The position numbers and the translations under genes were made by a program. A model generated the notes under the pieces. It was not told where the DNA came from and ran no database searches. It saw only the letters and a program-made list of their open reading frames with translations. Below, piece after piece: positions 44,395 to 53,400 of a stretch of 64,000 nucleotides of DNA (the first letter of the stretch is position 1; every line of letters begins with the position of its first letter). The DNA lies in contig NZ_FNZR01000005.1 in assembly GCF_900109365.1 (NCBI RefSeq), positions 62,001-126,000 on the forward strand, read 5' to 3'. The stretch comes from Parapedobacter koreensis (GTDB taxonomy: Bacteria; Bacteroidota; Bacteroidia; Sphingobacteriales; Sphingobacteriaceae).

Positions 44395-45234
44395 CTACCT
44401 TTTTACATCGTTCAGTTTCTTCACTGATTTCTTATGTGCCACCAGCGAACGCAATTGCATAATTGCCATCCGGTTTAACTGGATTAATCGCTCGGATTGA
44501 TCCAGTCCTTGGTGGATTAACAGCGCATTAGTACTTTCCATATTTGACAGCACTACCAATTGTTCTATCGTCGCGTAATCCCTTATATTACCTTTTTTGT
44601 CCGCATTGTCATCGCGCCATTGCTTGGCAGTCTTTCCGAATAATGCCATATTCAACACATCAGCTTCATTTGCATATACGAGGGAAACCTGTGCTTTTGA
44701 TAATGCCGCAGGGATCAAATTATCCTTGATGGCATCCGTATGAATATGATAGTTCACCTTGGCAAGTGTACGTTGGAAATCCCATTCCAAACGGAGACGA
44801 TTGCTTTCTTCTTCTTTTAGACGCTGAAATTCTTTGATAACGTAAAGCTTGAACTCTATTGATATCCATGAAGCAAATTCAAAGGCAATATCTTTGTGCG
44901 CGAAAGTTCCGCCATACCGACCAGACTTTGATCTAATACCAATGGCGTTTGTGGTTTCTATCCAGCGTTTAGGAGTAAGAACGAAGCTGTTTAATCCAGC
45001 TTGCTTTTTAAACCCGTCGAATTCGACGGGTTTAAAATCCGGGTTATTTAAAACTTCCCAAAAACCCAAGAGCTCAATTGTATTTCTATTTCTTAGCCAA
45101 TTTTTTATAATATCGTCCATATGTTCGGAATCTCTATATCTAGCTAAGTCGGTCAGGGATATAAAATCATTGGTTTCTTCCTGAAAAACAGTGATTTCTG
45201 TTCCCTTTACATCTAATATTTTATTCTTTGCCAT
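44395..45234 (-). CDS. KilA-N domain protein
   Basis: 279 residues. KilA-N core: NDFISLTDLARYRDSEHMDD, IKNWLRNRNTIELLGFWEVL, FDGFKKQAGLNSFVLTPKRW and GGTFAHKDIAFEFASWIS. This is a DNA-binding module common in phages and mobile elements. The C-terminal half is helical (EADVLNMALFGKTAKQWRDD, SNMESTNALLIHQGLDQSER). Full-length for the bacterial form; these occur widely in Bacteroidota genomes. Its coding sequence contains a perfect 32-bp palindrome. Confidence 0.88.
   Translation of the reverse strand: MAKNKILDVKGTEITVFQEETNDFISLTDLARYRDSEHMDDIIKNWLRNRNTIELLGFWEVLNNPDFKPVEFDGFKKQAGLNSFVLTPKRWIETTNAIGIRSKSGRYGGTFAHKDIAFEFASWISIEFKLYVIKEFQRLKEEESNRLRLEWDFQRTLAKVNYHIHTDAIKDNLIPAALSKAQVSLVYANEADVLNMALFGKTAKQWRDDNADKKGNIRDYATIEQLVVLSNMESTNALLIHQGLDQSERLIQLNRMAIMQLRSLVAHKKSVKKLNDVKR
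45006..45037. repeat. Perfect 32-bp palindrome inside the KilA-N gene
   Basis: 16-nt half TTTTAAACCCGTCGAA is followed immediately by its exact reverse complement (centre between 45021 and 45022). It encodes D-F-K-P-V-E-F-D-G-F-K on the gene strand, close to the family's normal sequence, so it is not an insertion. Confidence 0.85.
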
Positions 45235-45326
45235 TGGTAGGTGATTTGGTTATTTGTGATGTATGGGCAAAGATATGTTTTGCCAAGCTACAATGCAATT
45301 ATTTTTAGCAAAACATAAGAGGGAGC

Positions 45327-45680
45327 CTACCAGCTCATTACAAAACTCTCCATCTGCTCCAAATCGTCATATGACGTTACCAAGTGAGTTGTCTTTACGA
45401 CTCTCCGCTTGGTCTGCGTTTTAGATACCGAATCCATCATGCGAATGATGCCGGCATCTGCATTTTTGATGACAATGTCAAATGAGTCCTTGTCATCAAT
45501 GTACAATTCCTTGTAGAGTTGGTCTGCAAAAGAGCGTGAGATAAATTCAATACCCGAAAAGTCCAATACTATCTGCTTGCACTCATTACGTTCCCTCACC
45601 ATATCAGCAAGCCGGATAGCAGCTTCACGGGTGTCCAACGTAGTAGGCAATATGTTTACGAGTTTCAATTCACACGTCAT
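45327..45680 (-). CDS. STAS-like (DUF4325) protein, copy 1
   Basis: About 117 residues from the ATG shared with copy 2 (MTCELKLVNILPTTLDTREA). QIVLDFSGIEFISRSFADQL is the STAS-like beta-alpha unit of DUF4325, with FDIVIKNADAGIIRMMDSVS following. DUF4325 proteins are small cytoplasmic domains often found beside other accessory genes; their role is unknown. It follows the 58-residue gene by 16 nt, forming a two-gene unit. Confidence 0.8.
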   Translation of the reverse strand: MTCELKLVNILPTTLDTREAAIRLADMVRERNECKQIVLDFSGIEFISRSFADQLYKELYIDDKDSFDIVIKNADAGIIRMMDSVSKTQTKRRVVKTTHLVTSYDDLEQMESFVMSW

Positions 45681-45696
45681 TCGCATAACTTCTCAA

Positions 45697-45873
45697 TTAT
45701 TTTGCAATTACCAGTTTTTCAAGTTCGGCGTATGGTTTGGTGAATTTGCCTTTTTTTGTAAGTATTCCCGCGCTATTAAGCGATTGTATTGCCTCTTTTT
45801 TAGACATGGCCTTAGCTTCTTCCAGCTTTCTGGCAGCAAGCTCCATTAATACCTCAAAATCTTTGTCATTCAT
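45697..45873 (-). CDS. 58-residue partner of the STAS-like protein, copy 1
   Basis: MNDKDFEVLMELAARKLEEA, KAMSKKEAIQSLNSAGILTK and KGKFTKPYAELEKLVIAK: helical and charged, ending with a basic segment. Codons before 45873 (MNVLFCKHSSCN) look like leader. The pairing with a STAS-like gene is kept at 47340-47886. It may be an antitoxin-like or adaptor protein; that is a guess from size and linkage. Confidence 0.65.
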   Translation of the reverse strand: MNDKDFEVLMELAARKLEEAKAMSKKEAIQSLNSAGILTKKGKFTKPYAELEKLVIAK

Positions 45874-45940
45874 ATTACAGCTACTATGCTTACAAAATAA
45901 GACATTCAAATTGCTATTTCAAAAGGTTGATTCAAGTTGA

Positions 45941-46080
45941 TTGCTCACCAATGCCCCTGCTCCCCACCAACCCTATGCAAATCCGTTTTTTTTGAACCGT
46001 TTTTGTGCTACTTCCCCACATTGGTGGGACAAACCCACTTATTCTTGGGATGGCTCTCCCACTTTTGCCCACCTACGTGT
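45941..46080 (+). repeat. Dispersed hairpin repeat, copy A (before Rpn-3)
   Basis: CTCACCAATGCCCCTGCTCC, CCGTTTTTGTGCTACTTCCC and CACattgGTGGGACAAACCC. It lies between the STAS unit and the Rpn-3 5' region. The following 46083-46230 repeats the remnant described at 32583, here with a frameshift. Confidence 0.75.
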
Positions 46081-46296
46081 TTGCAAATCCTTCGTATGCC
46101 AGTGAGCGCATGTTTTTAGGATCAATGCCCAACAACCTCCAGTAATCTTCTAAGCTATCACTGCCCTTTGGCGAAATGGAATTGCAGTGCTTCATATTGC
46201 AAGCGGCAAAATAGTTGCATGTAATGCGGGTAAAAATCGCCCCGGAAAAGGCTAAATTATTTAGCTTGTTTGCGTTCTATTCCTTATATTTGCCAC

Positions 46297-47136
46297 ATGC
46301 CTAATGAAAAGAACAAGATCGCCGAAACCGCGCTCTATGATAAGCTATTCCGCGAAATATCGCCTATCTTCCTCACCGTGTTTGTCGAGAAGGTATTAGG
46401 CCTGGATATCGTCGAGTACACGGAGCTGAAGGATAAATTGCAGATGACGCGTCAGAAGGAAACCGATACACTGCGCAAAGTGACCGACAGGAACGGTGAT
46501 ACCTTTATCCTGCACCTTGAAATCCAGCGGAAGAACGAATCCAATATGGCCATACAGATGGCCGATTACTGGATACTGCTGCATCAGCTATACAAATTGC
46601 CCATCCGGCAGTACGTCCTGTATATCGGGCCGGAGCGGATGAATATGCCGGACAGGCTGGATTTGCCCAATTTCAGTTTCCGGTACACGCTGATGTCCTT
46701 TTCCGATTTGCCCTATGACCTGTTCATCAATGCGGAGCAGACGGAAATTAAGATGCTGGCTATACTTGGCAATCTGGGCAATGCGGACGCCTACGAGGTG
46801 ACCGAAAGCATCGTACGGGCCATAGACCGCGAGAAAGCGCCGGTCAGCGAAAAGCAAAAAAGAATCAATCAGTTGCGAATCATCGCACAATTACGTAAAT
46901 TTACACCACAATTGGAGAAAGCCATGTTGAAAGCAGCATCATTTTTCAAAGAAGAGCGGGACCCTTTTTATAAAAGGGGGGAAGCAAAAGGTATAGAAAA
47001 AGAACGAGCAAAGGCCGAAGCCGAGAAATTGGCCGAGAAGCGCAAAATAGCGTTGGAGTTTAAAAACCTTGGGGTATCCATTGCGGATATTGCCAAAGGC
47101 ACCGGTCTCTCCATTGAGGAGGTAGAGAAGCTATAG
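46297..47136 (+). CDS. Rpn family PD-(D/E)XK nuclease / putative transposase, copy 3
   Basis: 279 residues with the same domains as copy 2: ILHLEIQRKNESNMAIQMAD catalytic region and an ADIAKGTGLSIEEVEKL tail. It is nine residues longer near 235-250 (FYKRGEAKGIEKERAKAEAE). About 300 nt upstream and 120 nt downstream are also shared with copy 2, making ~1.25-kb direct repeats 13.5 kb apart. A TATATTTG element ends 4 nt before the ATG, as in copy 2. Confidence 0.85.
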   Translation: MPNEKNKIAETALYDKLFREISPIFLTVFVEKVLGLDIVEYTELKDKLQMTRQKETDTLRKVTDRNGDTFILHLEIQRKNESNMAIQMADYWILLHQLYKLPIRQYVLYIGPERMNMPDRLDLPNFSFRYTLMSFSDLPYDLFINAEQTEIKMLAILGNLGNADAYEVTESIVRAIDREKAPVSEKQKRINQLRIIAQLRKFTPQLEKAMLKAASFFKEERDPFYKRGEAKGIEKERAKAEAEKLAEKRKIALEFKNLGVSIADIAKGTGLSIEEVEKL

Positions 47137-47166
47137 TCTTTTATTCTCTTCATAAGATATTCGAAG

Positions 47167-47196
47167 GACCCTTCAAACGCGGGTCTTTTCTTTTTT
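47167..47196 (+). terminator. Intrinsic terminator of Rpn-3
   Basis: GACCC and GGGTC arms around TTCAAACGC, followed by TTTTCTTTTTTT. It matches the terminator of copy 2 with a slightly weaker stem. Confidence 0.75.
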
Positions 47197-47214
47197 TCAC
47201 ACACCCATCCCCGC

Positions 47215-47258
47215 CATTCACGTAAAATATATGCCATTTCTCGTAAAATTCTTTGCGA
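47215..47258. repeat. CGTAAAAT repeat, copy 3
   Basis: Same sequence as copy 2 at 33704, continuing to CGACACGAATCTATTTCGTAA. It lies between Rpn-3 and STAS copy 2. Confidence 0.5.
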
Positions 47259-47339
47259 CACGAATCTATTTCGTAAAGCCAAGCCGGTTATTCAGTTATT
47301 TTACGAAGCGGGGTTGGAACTAAATCAGCAAAGGAGAGC

Positions 47340-47693
47340 CTACCAGCTCATCACAAAACTTTCCATCTGTTTCAAATCATTATAAGAAGCTACTTGGTGA
47401 GTCTTTTTTACAGCTCTGCGCTTGGTCTGCGTTTTAGATACCGAATCCATCATGCGAATGATGCCGGCATCTGCATTTTTGATGACAATGTCAAATGAGT
47501 CCTTGTCATGAAGGTACAATTCCTTGTAGAGTTGGTCTGCAAAAGAGCGTGAGATAAATTCAATACCCGAAAAGTCCAATACTATCTGCTTGCACTCATT
47601 ACGTTCCCTCACCATATCAGCAAGCCGGATAGCAGCTTCACGGATGTCCAACGTAATTGGTAATAGATTTACAAGCTTCAATTCACACGTCAT
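47340..47693 (-). CDS. STAS-like (DUF4325) protein, copy 2
   Basis: 117 residues, closely similar to copy 1, with differences mainly at the start (LLPITLDIREA) and end (KKTHQVASYNDLKQMESF). Same core LDFSGIEFISRSFADQLYKE. Retention of two intact and at least three decayed copies shows the unit multiplies locally. It follows its 58-residue partner by 16 nt. Confidence 0.8.
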   Translation of the reverse strand: MTCELKLVNLLPITLDIREAAIRLADMVRERNECKQIVLDFSGIEFISRSFADQLYKELYLHDKDSFDIVIKNADAGIIRMMDSVSKTQTKRRAVKKTHQVASYNDLKQMESFVMSW

Positions 47694-47709
47694 TCGTATA
47701 ACTTCTCAA

Positions 47710-47886
47710 TTATTTTGCAATTACCAGTTTTTCGAGTTCGGCGTAGGGTTTGGTGAATTTGCCTTTCTTTGTAAGTATACCCGCGCTATTAAGCGATTGT
47801 ATAGCTTCTTTTTTAGACATCGCCTTAGCTTCTTCCAGCTTTCTGGCAGCAAGTTCCATCAATGCTTTAAAATCTTTATCATTCAT
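47710..47886 (-). CDS. 58-residue partner of the STAS-like protein, copy 2
   Basis: MNDKDFKALMELAARKLEEA and the same basic C-terminus as copy 1; two substitutions (FEV to FKA). Same gene order and spacing as copy 1. Confidence 0.65.
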   Translation of the reverse strand: MNDKDFKALMELAARKLEEAKAMSKKEAIQSLNSAGILTKKGKFTKPYAELEKLVIAK

Positions 47887-47954
47887 ATTACAGCTACTAT
47901 GCTTACAAAATAAGACATTCAAATTGCTATTTCAAAAGGTTGATTCAAGTTGAT

Positions 47955-48091
47955 TGCTCACCAATGCCCCTGCTCCCACCAACCCTATGCAAACCTGCTT
48001 TTTTTGAACCGTTTTTGTGCTACTTCCCCACAGTGGTGGGACAAACCCGCTGATTCTTGGGATGGCTCTCCCACTTTTGCCCACCTACGTG
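47955..48091 (+). repeat. Dispersed hairpin repeat, copy B (before sspA)
   Basis: CTCACCAATGCCCCTGCTCC, CCGTTTTTGTGCTACTTCCC and CACagtgGTGGGACAAACCC, nearly identical to copy A. It ends 215 nt before sspA; the intervening stretch holds only the sspA operator. Confidence 0.75.
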
Positions 48092-48239
48092 TTCTATGCA
48101 TCGGTTCCACTAAACGAATAACCAAGCTTGCCTCTTGGTTTACCTATCTGTTGAAACAATATTATTTGTTAGCAAATATCTGGCTCCACCCGGCAGCAAG
48201 TATCCCAATGTTATGTACATTTGTATTAAATATTTAAAT

Positions 48240-48274
48240 ACTGATATATCAATAAAAAATATTGATATATCAGT
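48240..48274 (+). promoter_or_regulatory. Double palindromic operator upstream of sspA
   Basis: Perfect 15-bp inverted repeat (ACTGATATATCAATA, five A, then its exact complement). Each arm itself contains the palindrome TGATATATCA, the two centres 21 bp apart (two helical turns). It ends 32 nt before the sspA ATG, suited to a cooperatively bound repressor. An AAGGGAG Shine-Dalgarno-like run follows, unusual in this phylum. Confidence 0.65.
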
Positions 48275-48306
48275 TATTTGATTCCTATTGCAAGGGAGCA
48301 ATTACC

Positions 48307-49443
48307 ATGACCAACGAATACATTTACCTGGACAACAACGCTACCACGCCACTCGACCCAAGGGTATTAGAGGCGATGATGCCGTATTTGACCGATTTGT
48401 ATGGCAACGCTTCAAGCAGCCATCGCATGGGTGCACGTATCAAGCGGGCAGTGGATGAAGCGCGCGGGCAAGTGGGTGATCTTATCGATGCCAATCCCGA
48501 AGATATCATTTTTACCGCTGGCGCTACCGAAGCTATTAACCTCGCTATCCGTGGCGTCGTTCGGCAAGTAGGCGTCGAATCCCCGCACATCATCACCGCG
48601 GCTACCGAGCACCCAGCCGTGTTAGACACCTGTCGTTATTTGGAGCATACTGGCGTAGAGGTCACTTATTTGGGCGTAGACCGTGGTGGGTATATCGACT
48701 TGCAGGAGCTCGAAGACGCCTTTCAGGAAAACACCGTGCTTGTCTGCATCATGACGGTCAACAACGAAACCGGCGTTATCCAAGATATCGGACGTATCCA
48801 ACCTATTGTGCATGCAAGAGGAGCCCTCTTCATGACGGATGTTACACAAGCGTTGGGCAAATATGGTATACGAGCCGAAGCTGCAGACCTTATGGCCTTC
48901 TCTGCCCATAAGTTTTACGGCCCCAAAGGCATTGGCGGGCTATACGTCAATCCGCGTCTACGATTACAGCCCCTTATCTTCGGAGGCGGGCATGAGAGGG
49001 GGCTGAGAAGCGGGACGTTAAACACTTCCGGCATTATTGGCATGGGCGCTGCCGCGAAATACGCCGCGAAAGAACGCACTAAGGATATCGTAGAAATCGA
49101 ATGGTTAAGAGACCACCTGGAGCACAGCTTATTAGAAATCGATGACACCTCCGTGAACGGTGGCAGCTTAAGGCTTCCCACCACGACCAATATATGCTTC
49201 CATGGCGTGGACAATGAAGCCTTGCTGCTTAACCTTAAAAACATCTGCGTGTCCAACGGCTCGGCCTGCCACTCGTTTACGATGGAACCCTCGCATGTGC
49301 TTTTGGCCATGGGACTTACGAAGGAGGAAGCTAATTCGTCCATCAGGTTCAGTATAGGCAGGTTTAACACAGAAGAAGAAATCAGCTATACTATTCAGCA
49401 AGTTCGAAACAGTGTGGATCGACTTAGAACGATTCGGGTATAG
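48307..49443 (+). CDS. sspA: Cysteine desulfurase SspA (DndA/IscS-like)
   Basis: 378 residues from the ATG at 48307, preceded by AAGGGAG. IYLDNNATTPLDPRVLEAMM start, TAGATEAINLAIRG, PLP Lys in FSAHKFYGPKGIGG, and catalytic Cys loop SNGSACHSF. It takes sulfur from cysteine as a persulfide for DNA phosphorothioation. It is the first gene of the Ssp locus, separated from sspB by 154 nt with its own operator. A house-keeping IscS/NifS role is less likely given the sspBCD neighbours. Confidence 0.88.
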   Translation: MTNEYIYLDNNATTPLDPRVLEAMMPYLTDLYGNASSSHRMGARIKRAVDEARGQVGDLIDANPEDIIFTAGATEAINLAIRGVVRQVGVESPHIITAATEHPAVLDTCRYLEHTGVEVTYLGVDRGGYIDLQELEDAFQENTVLVCIMTVNNETGVIQDIGRIQPIVHARGALFMTDVTQALGKYGIRAEAADLMAFSAHKFYGPKGIGGLYVNPRLRLQPLIFGGGHERGLRSGTLNTSGIIGMGAAAKYAAKERTKDIVEIEWLRDHLEHSLLEIDDTSVNGGSLRLPTTTNICFHGVDNEALLLNLKNICVSNGSACHSFTMEPSHVLLAMGLTKEEANSSIRFSIGRFNTEEEISYTIQQVRNSVDRLRTIRV

Positions 49444-49526
49444 CAGATAAATAAAAATGAACTGCGTTTAGCTTGTGAAATATTCAAAAATAGAATATTA
49501 GAAAATAGAAACACTAATGAAGCTGA

Positions 49527-49558
49527 AAATATACCCAAAGAGTATATTGGGTATATTT
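49527..49558 (+). promoter_or_regulatory. 12-bp inverted repeat upstream of sspBCD
   Basis: AAATATACCCAA and its exact complement flank an 8-nt spacer (AGAGTATA), 39 nt before the sspB ATG in an A/T-rich 154-nt gap. Related TACCC...GGGTA elements are at 39161 and 42888. Likely operator, or a hairpin in the leader. Confidence 0.6.
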
Positions 49559-49597
49559 CAAAAGTTAGTATTTATAGCAAATAAACCACCTAGTTAA

Positions 49598-50461
49598 ATG
49601 AAGTATTCATTCTCAGGCCATGAGACCTTTGCGTGCAAACAGCATTGGTTAAAAAAAGGCCTCGATTATATACAAACAGACAATTCCTTTGGGGATGACG
49701 CTGCCGTCGTGCACCTCGGTGTCGGTAAAAACATGGTCACCTCCATTCGGCATTGGGTAAGGGCTTTTGGCTTGTTGGACGATCAAGACCGACCTACACC
49801 CATTGCTCAATTCCTGTTTGGCCCAAACGGTGCAGACCTTTATTTAGAAGACACGCTAACCCTTTGGCTGCTGCACTACCACTTAATCAAACAAGGGAAA
49901 TCTAGCATTTACAACCTCGTGTTCAACCAATTCCGACGCGAACGGCAAGATTTCAATAAAGGACACCTTGAGCGTTTCTTAAAACGTAAAATTGAAGAAA
50001 ACCAAGAGCAGTTTAGCAACAAAACACTGGAAAGTGATATAAAAGTATTTATTAACAATTACCTCAGTACAGATCTAACCGATATTGAAGAGGGATATAC
50101 CAATGTATTGCAGGAGCTTAATCTGATTTCTCATTTCTCCGGTGTTGATGATCAAGGCAAGCTCATTGATTGGTACCGATTCAATGTAGGGCCAAAGGCA
50201 GACCTCCCTTACGAAGTAATGCTTTACATTATGTTGAATCAATATCCCGGGCAACAAAGTTTAAGTTTAGCCGCATTAGCAAACGACTCTTCATCGTTGG
50301 GCAATGTATTCTTACTCAACGAAATCGCATTAGCTGATAAGCTTAAGCTATTACCGTCGACGTATGGGGTATTCACAGAAACGGCAGGTAATCCTGTCTT
50401 GCAATTGCAACCTAATCTCGATCAATGGGAAATCCTAAAGACGTACTATGGCAATCACTAA
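49598..50461 (+). CDS. sspB: SspB, DUF4007 protein
   Basis: 287 residues starting MKYSFSGHETFACKQHWLKK, the hallmark of DUF4007. In characterised systems SspB is the DNA-nicking member of the SspBCD complex that introduces single-stranded phosphorothioates. Middle part ADLYLEDTLTLWLLHYHLIK is also typical. Its last 14 nt overlap sspC, so the genes are translationally coupled. Confidence 0.87.
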   Translation: MKYSFSGHETFACKQHWLKKGLDYIQTDNSFGDDAAVVHLGVGKNMVTSIRHWVRAFGLLDDQDRPTPIAQFLFGPNGADLYLEDTLTLWLLHYHLIKQGKSSIYNLVFNQFRRERQDFNKGHLERFLKRKIEENQEQFSNKTLESDIKVFINNYLSTDLTDIEEGYTNVLQELNLISHFSGVDDQGKLIDWYRFNVGPKADLPYEVMLYIMLNQYPGQQSLSLAALANDSSSLGNVFLLNEIALADKLKLLPSTYGVFTETAGNPVLQLQPNLDQWEILKTYYGNH

Positions 50462-53400
50462 ACAAGCATACGAATATTCACCATCGGTCAATATCAAGAG
50501 AGATATTGGGAAAAACCTTCGTTATATCCCAACATACAACGGTCAACGTGCTTTTGAGCAAATTGTTGAGGCAGCGGCTTTAGGAACACGCACGTTTACC
50601 ATTATTGGGGCATATGGTTCAGGTAAATCAACGTTTTTGTGGGCGCTGGCCGAGACAGCTGCTGGCCGGAAAACATGCTTTGACCGATTTAATTATCTGC
50701 TAAAAGGGTACGCCAAAAACCAGCTGCTGGATTTGGTGGGCGAGTTTACCTCGCTCCAAGCTGCGTTAGCAGGAGAATTAAAATGTAAGGAGGATGAAGT
50801 AATCGCTTCGCTAACGGTCTATGCTGAAAAGCTGCAAAAGAAACAAACCGCGCTCATCATCCGCATCGATGAATATGGTAAGTTTTTGGAATATGCCGCC
50901 AAAAATAACCCACATTCTGAAATCTATTTCTTGCAGCAATTGGCAGAATTGGCTAACAACGCTAAGCGCAATATCCTGCTCATCACTACCTTACACCAAG
51001 ATTTTGGTGGATATGCTTTTAGCTTGACCGAGCGAGAACGCAAGGAGTGGACAAAAGTACAAGGCAGATTCAAGGAAATTACATTTAATGAACCCGCTGA
51101 GCAGCTGCTACGTATTGCAGCCAATCGATTGGAAGAAATCGATTACGACGTCAAAACACCAACGGTTAAAAAGCTTTTACAAATCATTGAAAAAGCGAAA
51201 GCATTTCCGTTGAGAGATTATTTCACGCCAGAGATAGCCCAGCAACTTGCTCCGATTGAGCTGCTGGCAGGCAGTGCCTTGACGATCGGTTTGCAACGGT
51301 ATGGTCAAAACGAGCGATCTTTCTTCTCGTTTATCGAGGCGCAGGATTATTACGGGCTGCACCATTACCTAAAAGCGCCAGACGCTCCGTTCTATTACCT
51401 GCCCCATGTATATGATTATCTTATCTATCATTATTACAGCCAACTGACTGCTCAGCACAATCCCGATCATCGCGCTTGGCGACTAATGCGTGATAAATTG
51501 GAAGCAGCAGAAAGCCAATTAGATGAATCGCTTCACGCAGCATACGCCGTCATCAAAACCATTGGTTTATTAAATCTGCTTGGCATTTCAGGCGCAACGA
51601 TAAATGACAAATTTCTCATTGGTTATTTGAAATTAGCAGGAAACATTGATGAGAAGCAAACCAAAGAAGCCATCAGGCTACTGGTTCAACATAAGCATAT
51701 ACGCTACCGCAATCATAGTAATCGGTATGTTCTTTTTGAAGGCACCGATGTCGATATTGATCTGGCTATTGACGAAGCTGGTCGCGTAGTGGAGCAGGTC
51801 ACCAACATTAGCCAATATCTCAACGGCTATTTTACTTTTCCGGTTATTCCAGCTAAGCGCTATCAAATCGAAGTGGGCACGCCTCGTTTTTTCGACGTTC
51901 GTCTCAGCGATGAGCTAATAATAGATGTACCCTATAGTGACCAAGATGGCTTTATTAACTTGGTATTCTCTTCTAAACATTCTGTAGAGGACGTCACCCT
52001 ATATTCTAAGCAAGCTCGTAAGCCAATCCTGTATGTGCTTTTTAAACAGATCCAGCAGATCAAGGAGCAGGTGTTGAACATCGAGAAAGTTCGGATTGCA
52101 AAGGCCGATCACCATGGTGATATTGTAGCGGCCCGTGAGTTTGAAGATATCCTTAGCCATTACAAAAATTTGCTGCGCTACTTTGTAATGGACAAGTTCA
52201 ATATGGCTAGTCCAGAAGACGTAATTTTTATTTTTAATGGTGAGGTGGTGAATGAAATCTATAACCGCCGTACACTAAATAATTTTTTGAGTAAGATTGC
52301 GGAAAACGCGTACCCAAGCACCCCCCATTATCTCAACGAGATGGTCAATAAAACCAAGCTCTCGGCAGCTATTTCCACGGCACGAAAGAATCTGGTCAAA
52401 AACCTTATCGATAACGGAGACCAAGAAGATATTGGCTATCCTACGCACCTATTCCCACCAGACAAAATGATCTATTTGTCCCTTTTAAAGGACAAAGGCT
52501 TTCATCGCCAGGAAAACAACGGGCAGTGGATATTGGGCGCACCGCTTGACGCTTCTTTTGACCCCGTATGGGGATGCTACGAAGATTTCCTTCATACAGC
52601 GACGCAATCTAAACGATCCCTTCAAGACTTGGTGAATCAATTGTTGAAACCGCCATATAAGCTTAAACGTGGGTTGGTAGATATTTTATTGCCGATTTTC
52701 CTGTTAATCAAAAAAGATGAGCTATCGCTCTATCACCAATCAAACGATCGCTTCATTCCCGATCTGAGTACTGATACGCTTGATTTGGTCGTGCGCAAAC
52801 CCAGTGATTACAGCATCAAAACATTCAGTGTAGAGGGTATACGCCTGAGCGTATTCAACCAATACCGCGAGCTGCTCAGTCAAACCGAAGCCGAGAAGCT
52901 CTCCACCCAAGGATTTGTGGACACCATTATCCCCTTCCTTTCGTTTTATCGGGGCTTACCCGAATACGCTAAACGCACAAAAAAAATCACAAAGGAAGCG
53001 CAACGTCTCCGTGAAACGATTCTAAAAGCCACAGATCCCGAGAAATCGTTCTTTGAAGATTTCCCACAAGCTTTAGGCTATGCGCTTACCGAATTACACG
53101 AAGACAGCGGCAAGCTACAAGCCTATTTCAACCTGTTACGTAGCTGTATCAAAGAAATACAGTTTAGTTACGACGCTTTGTTAGACCGCTACGAGCAATT
53201 CATCTTGGAAGAAATTATAAGCAGCGGTACCGAGCATGATTTTGAAACCTGGCGCGCGCAGTTGCAACAGCGTTTTGCATCGGTCAAGTCTTATATCATT
53301 GCACCCTATCTCAAAACCTTCCTACAACGCATCAACGCTCCATTGGATGATAAACGAGCATGGCTCAGCGCCGTGGCACAGGTGGTATTGGGCAAGTCAA

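Noticed and set aside
45006-45037. 32-bp palindrome as a transposon end
   Set aside because: It lies inside an intact KilA-N frame, encodes normal family residues, and has no target duplication.
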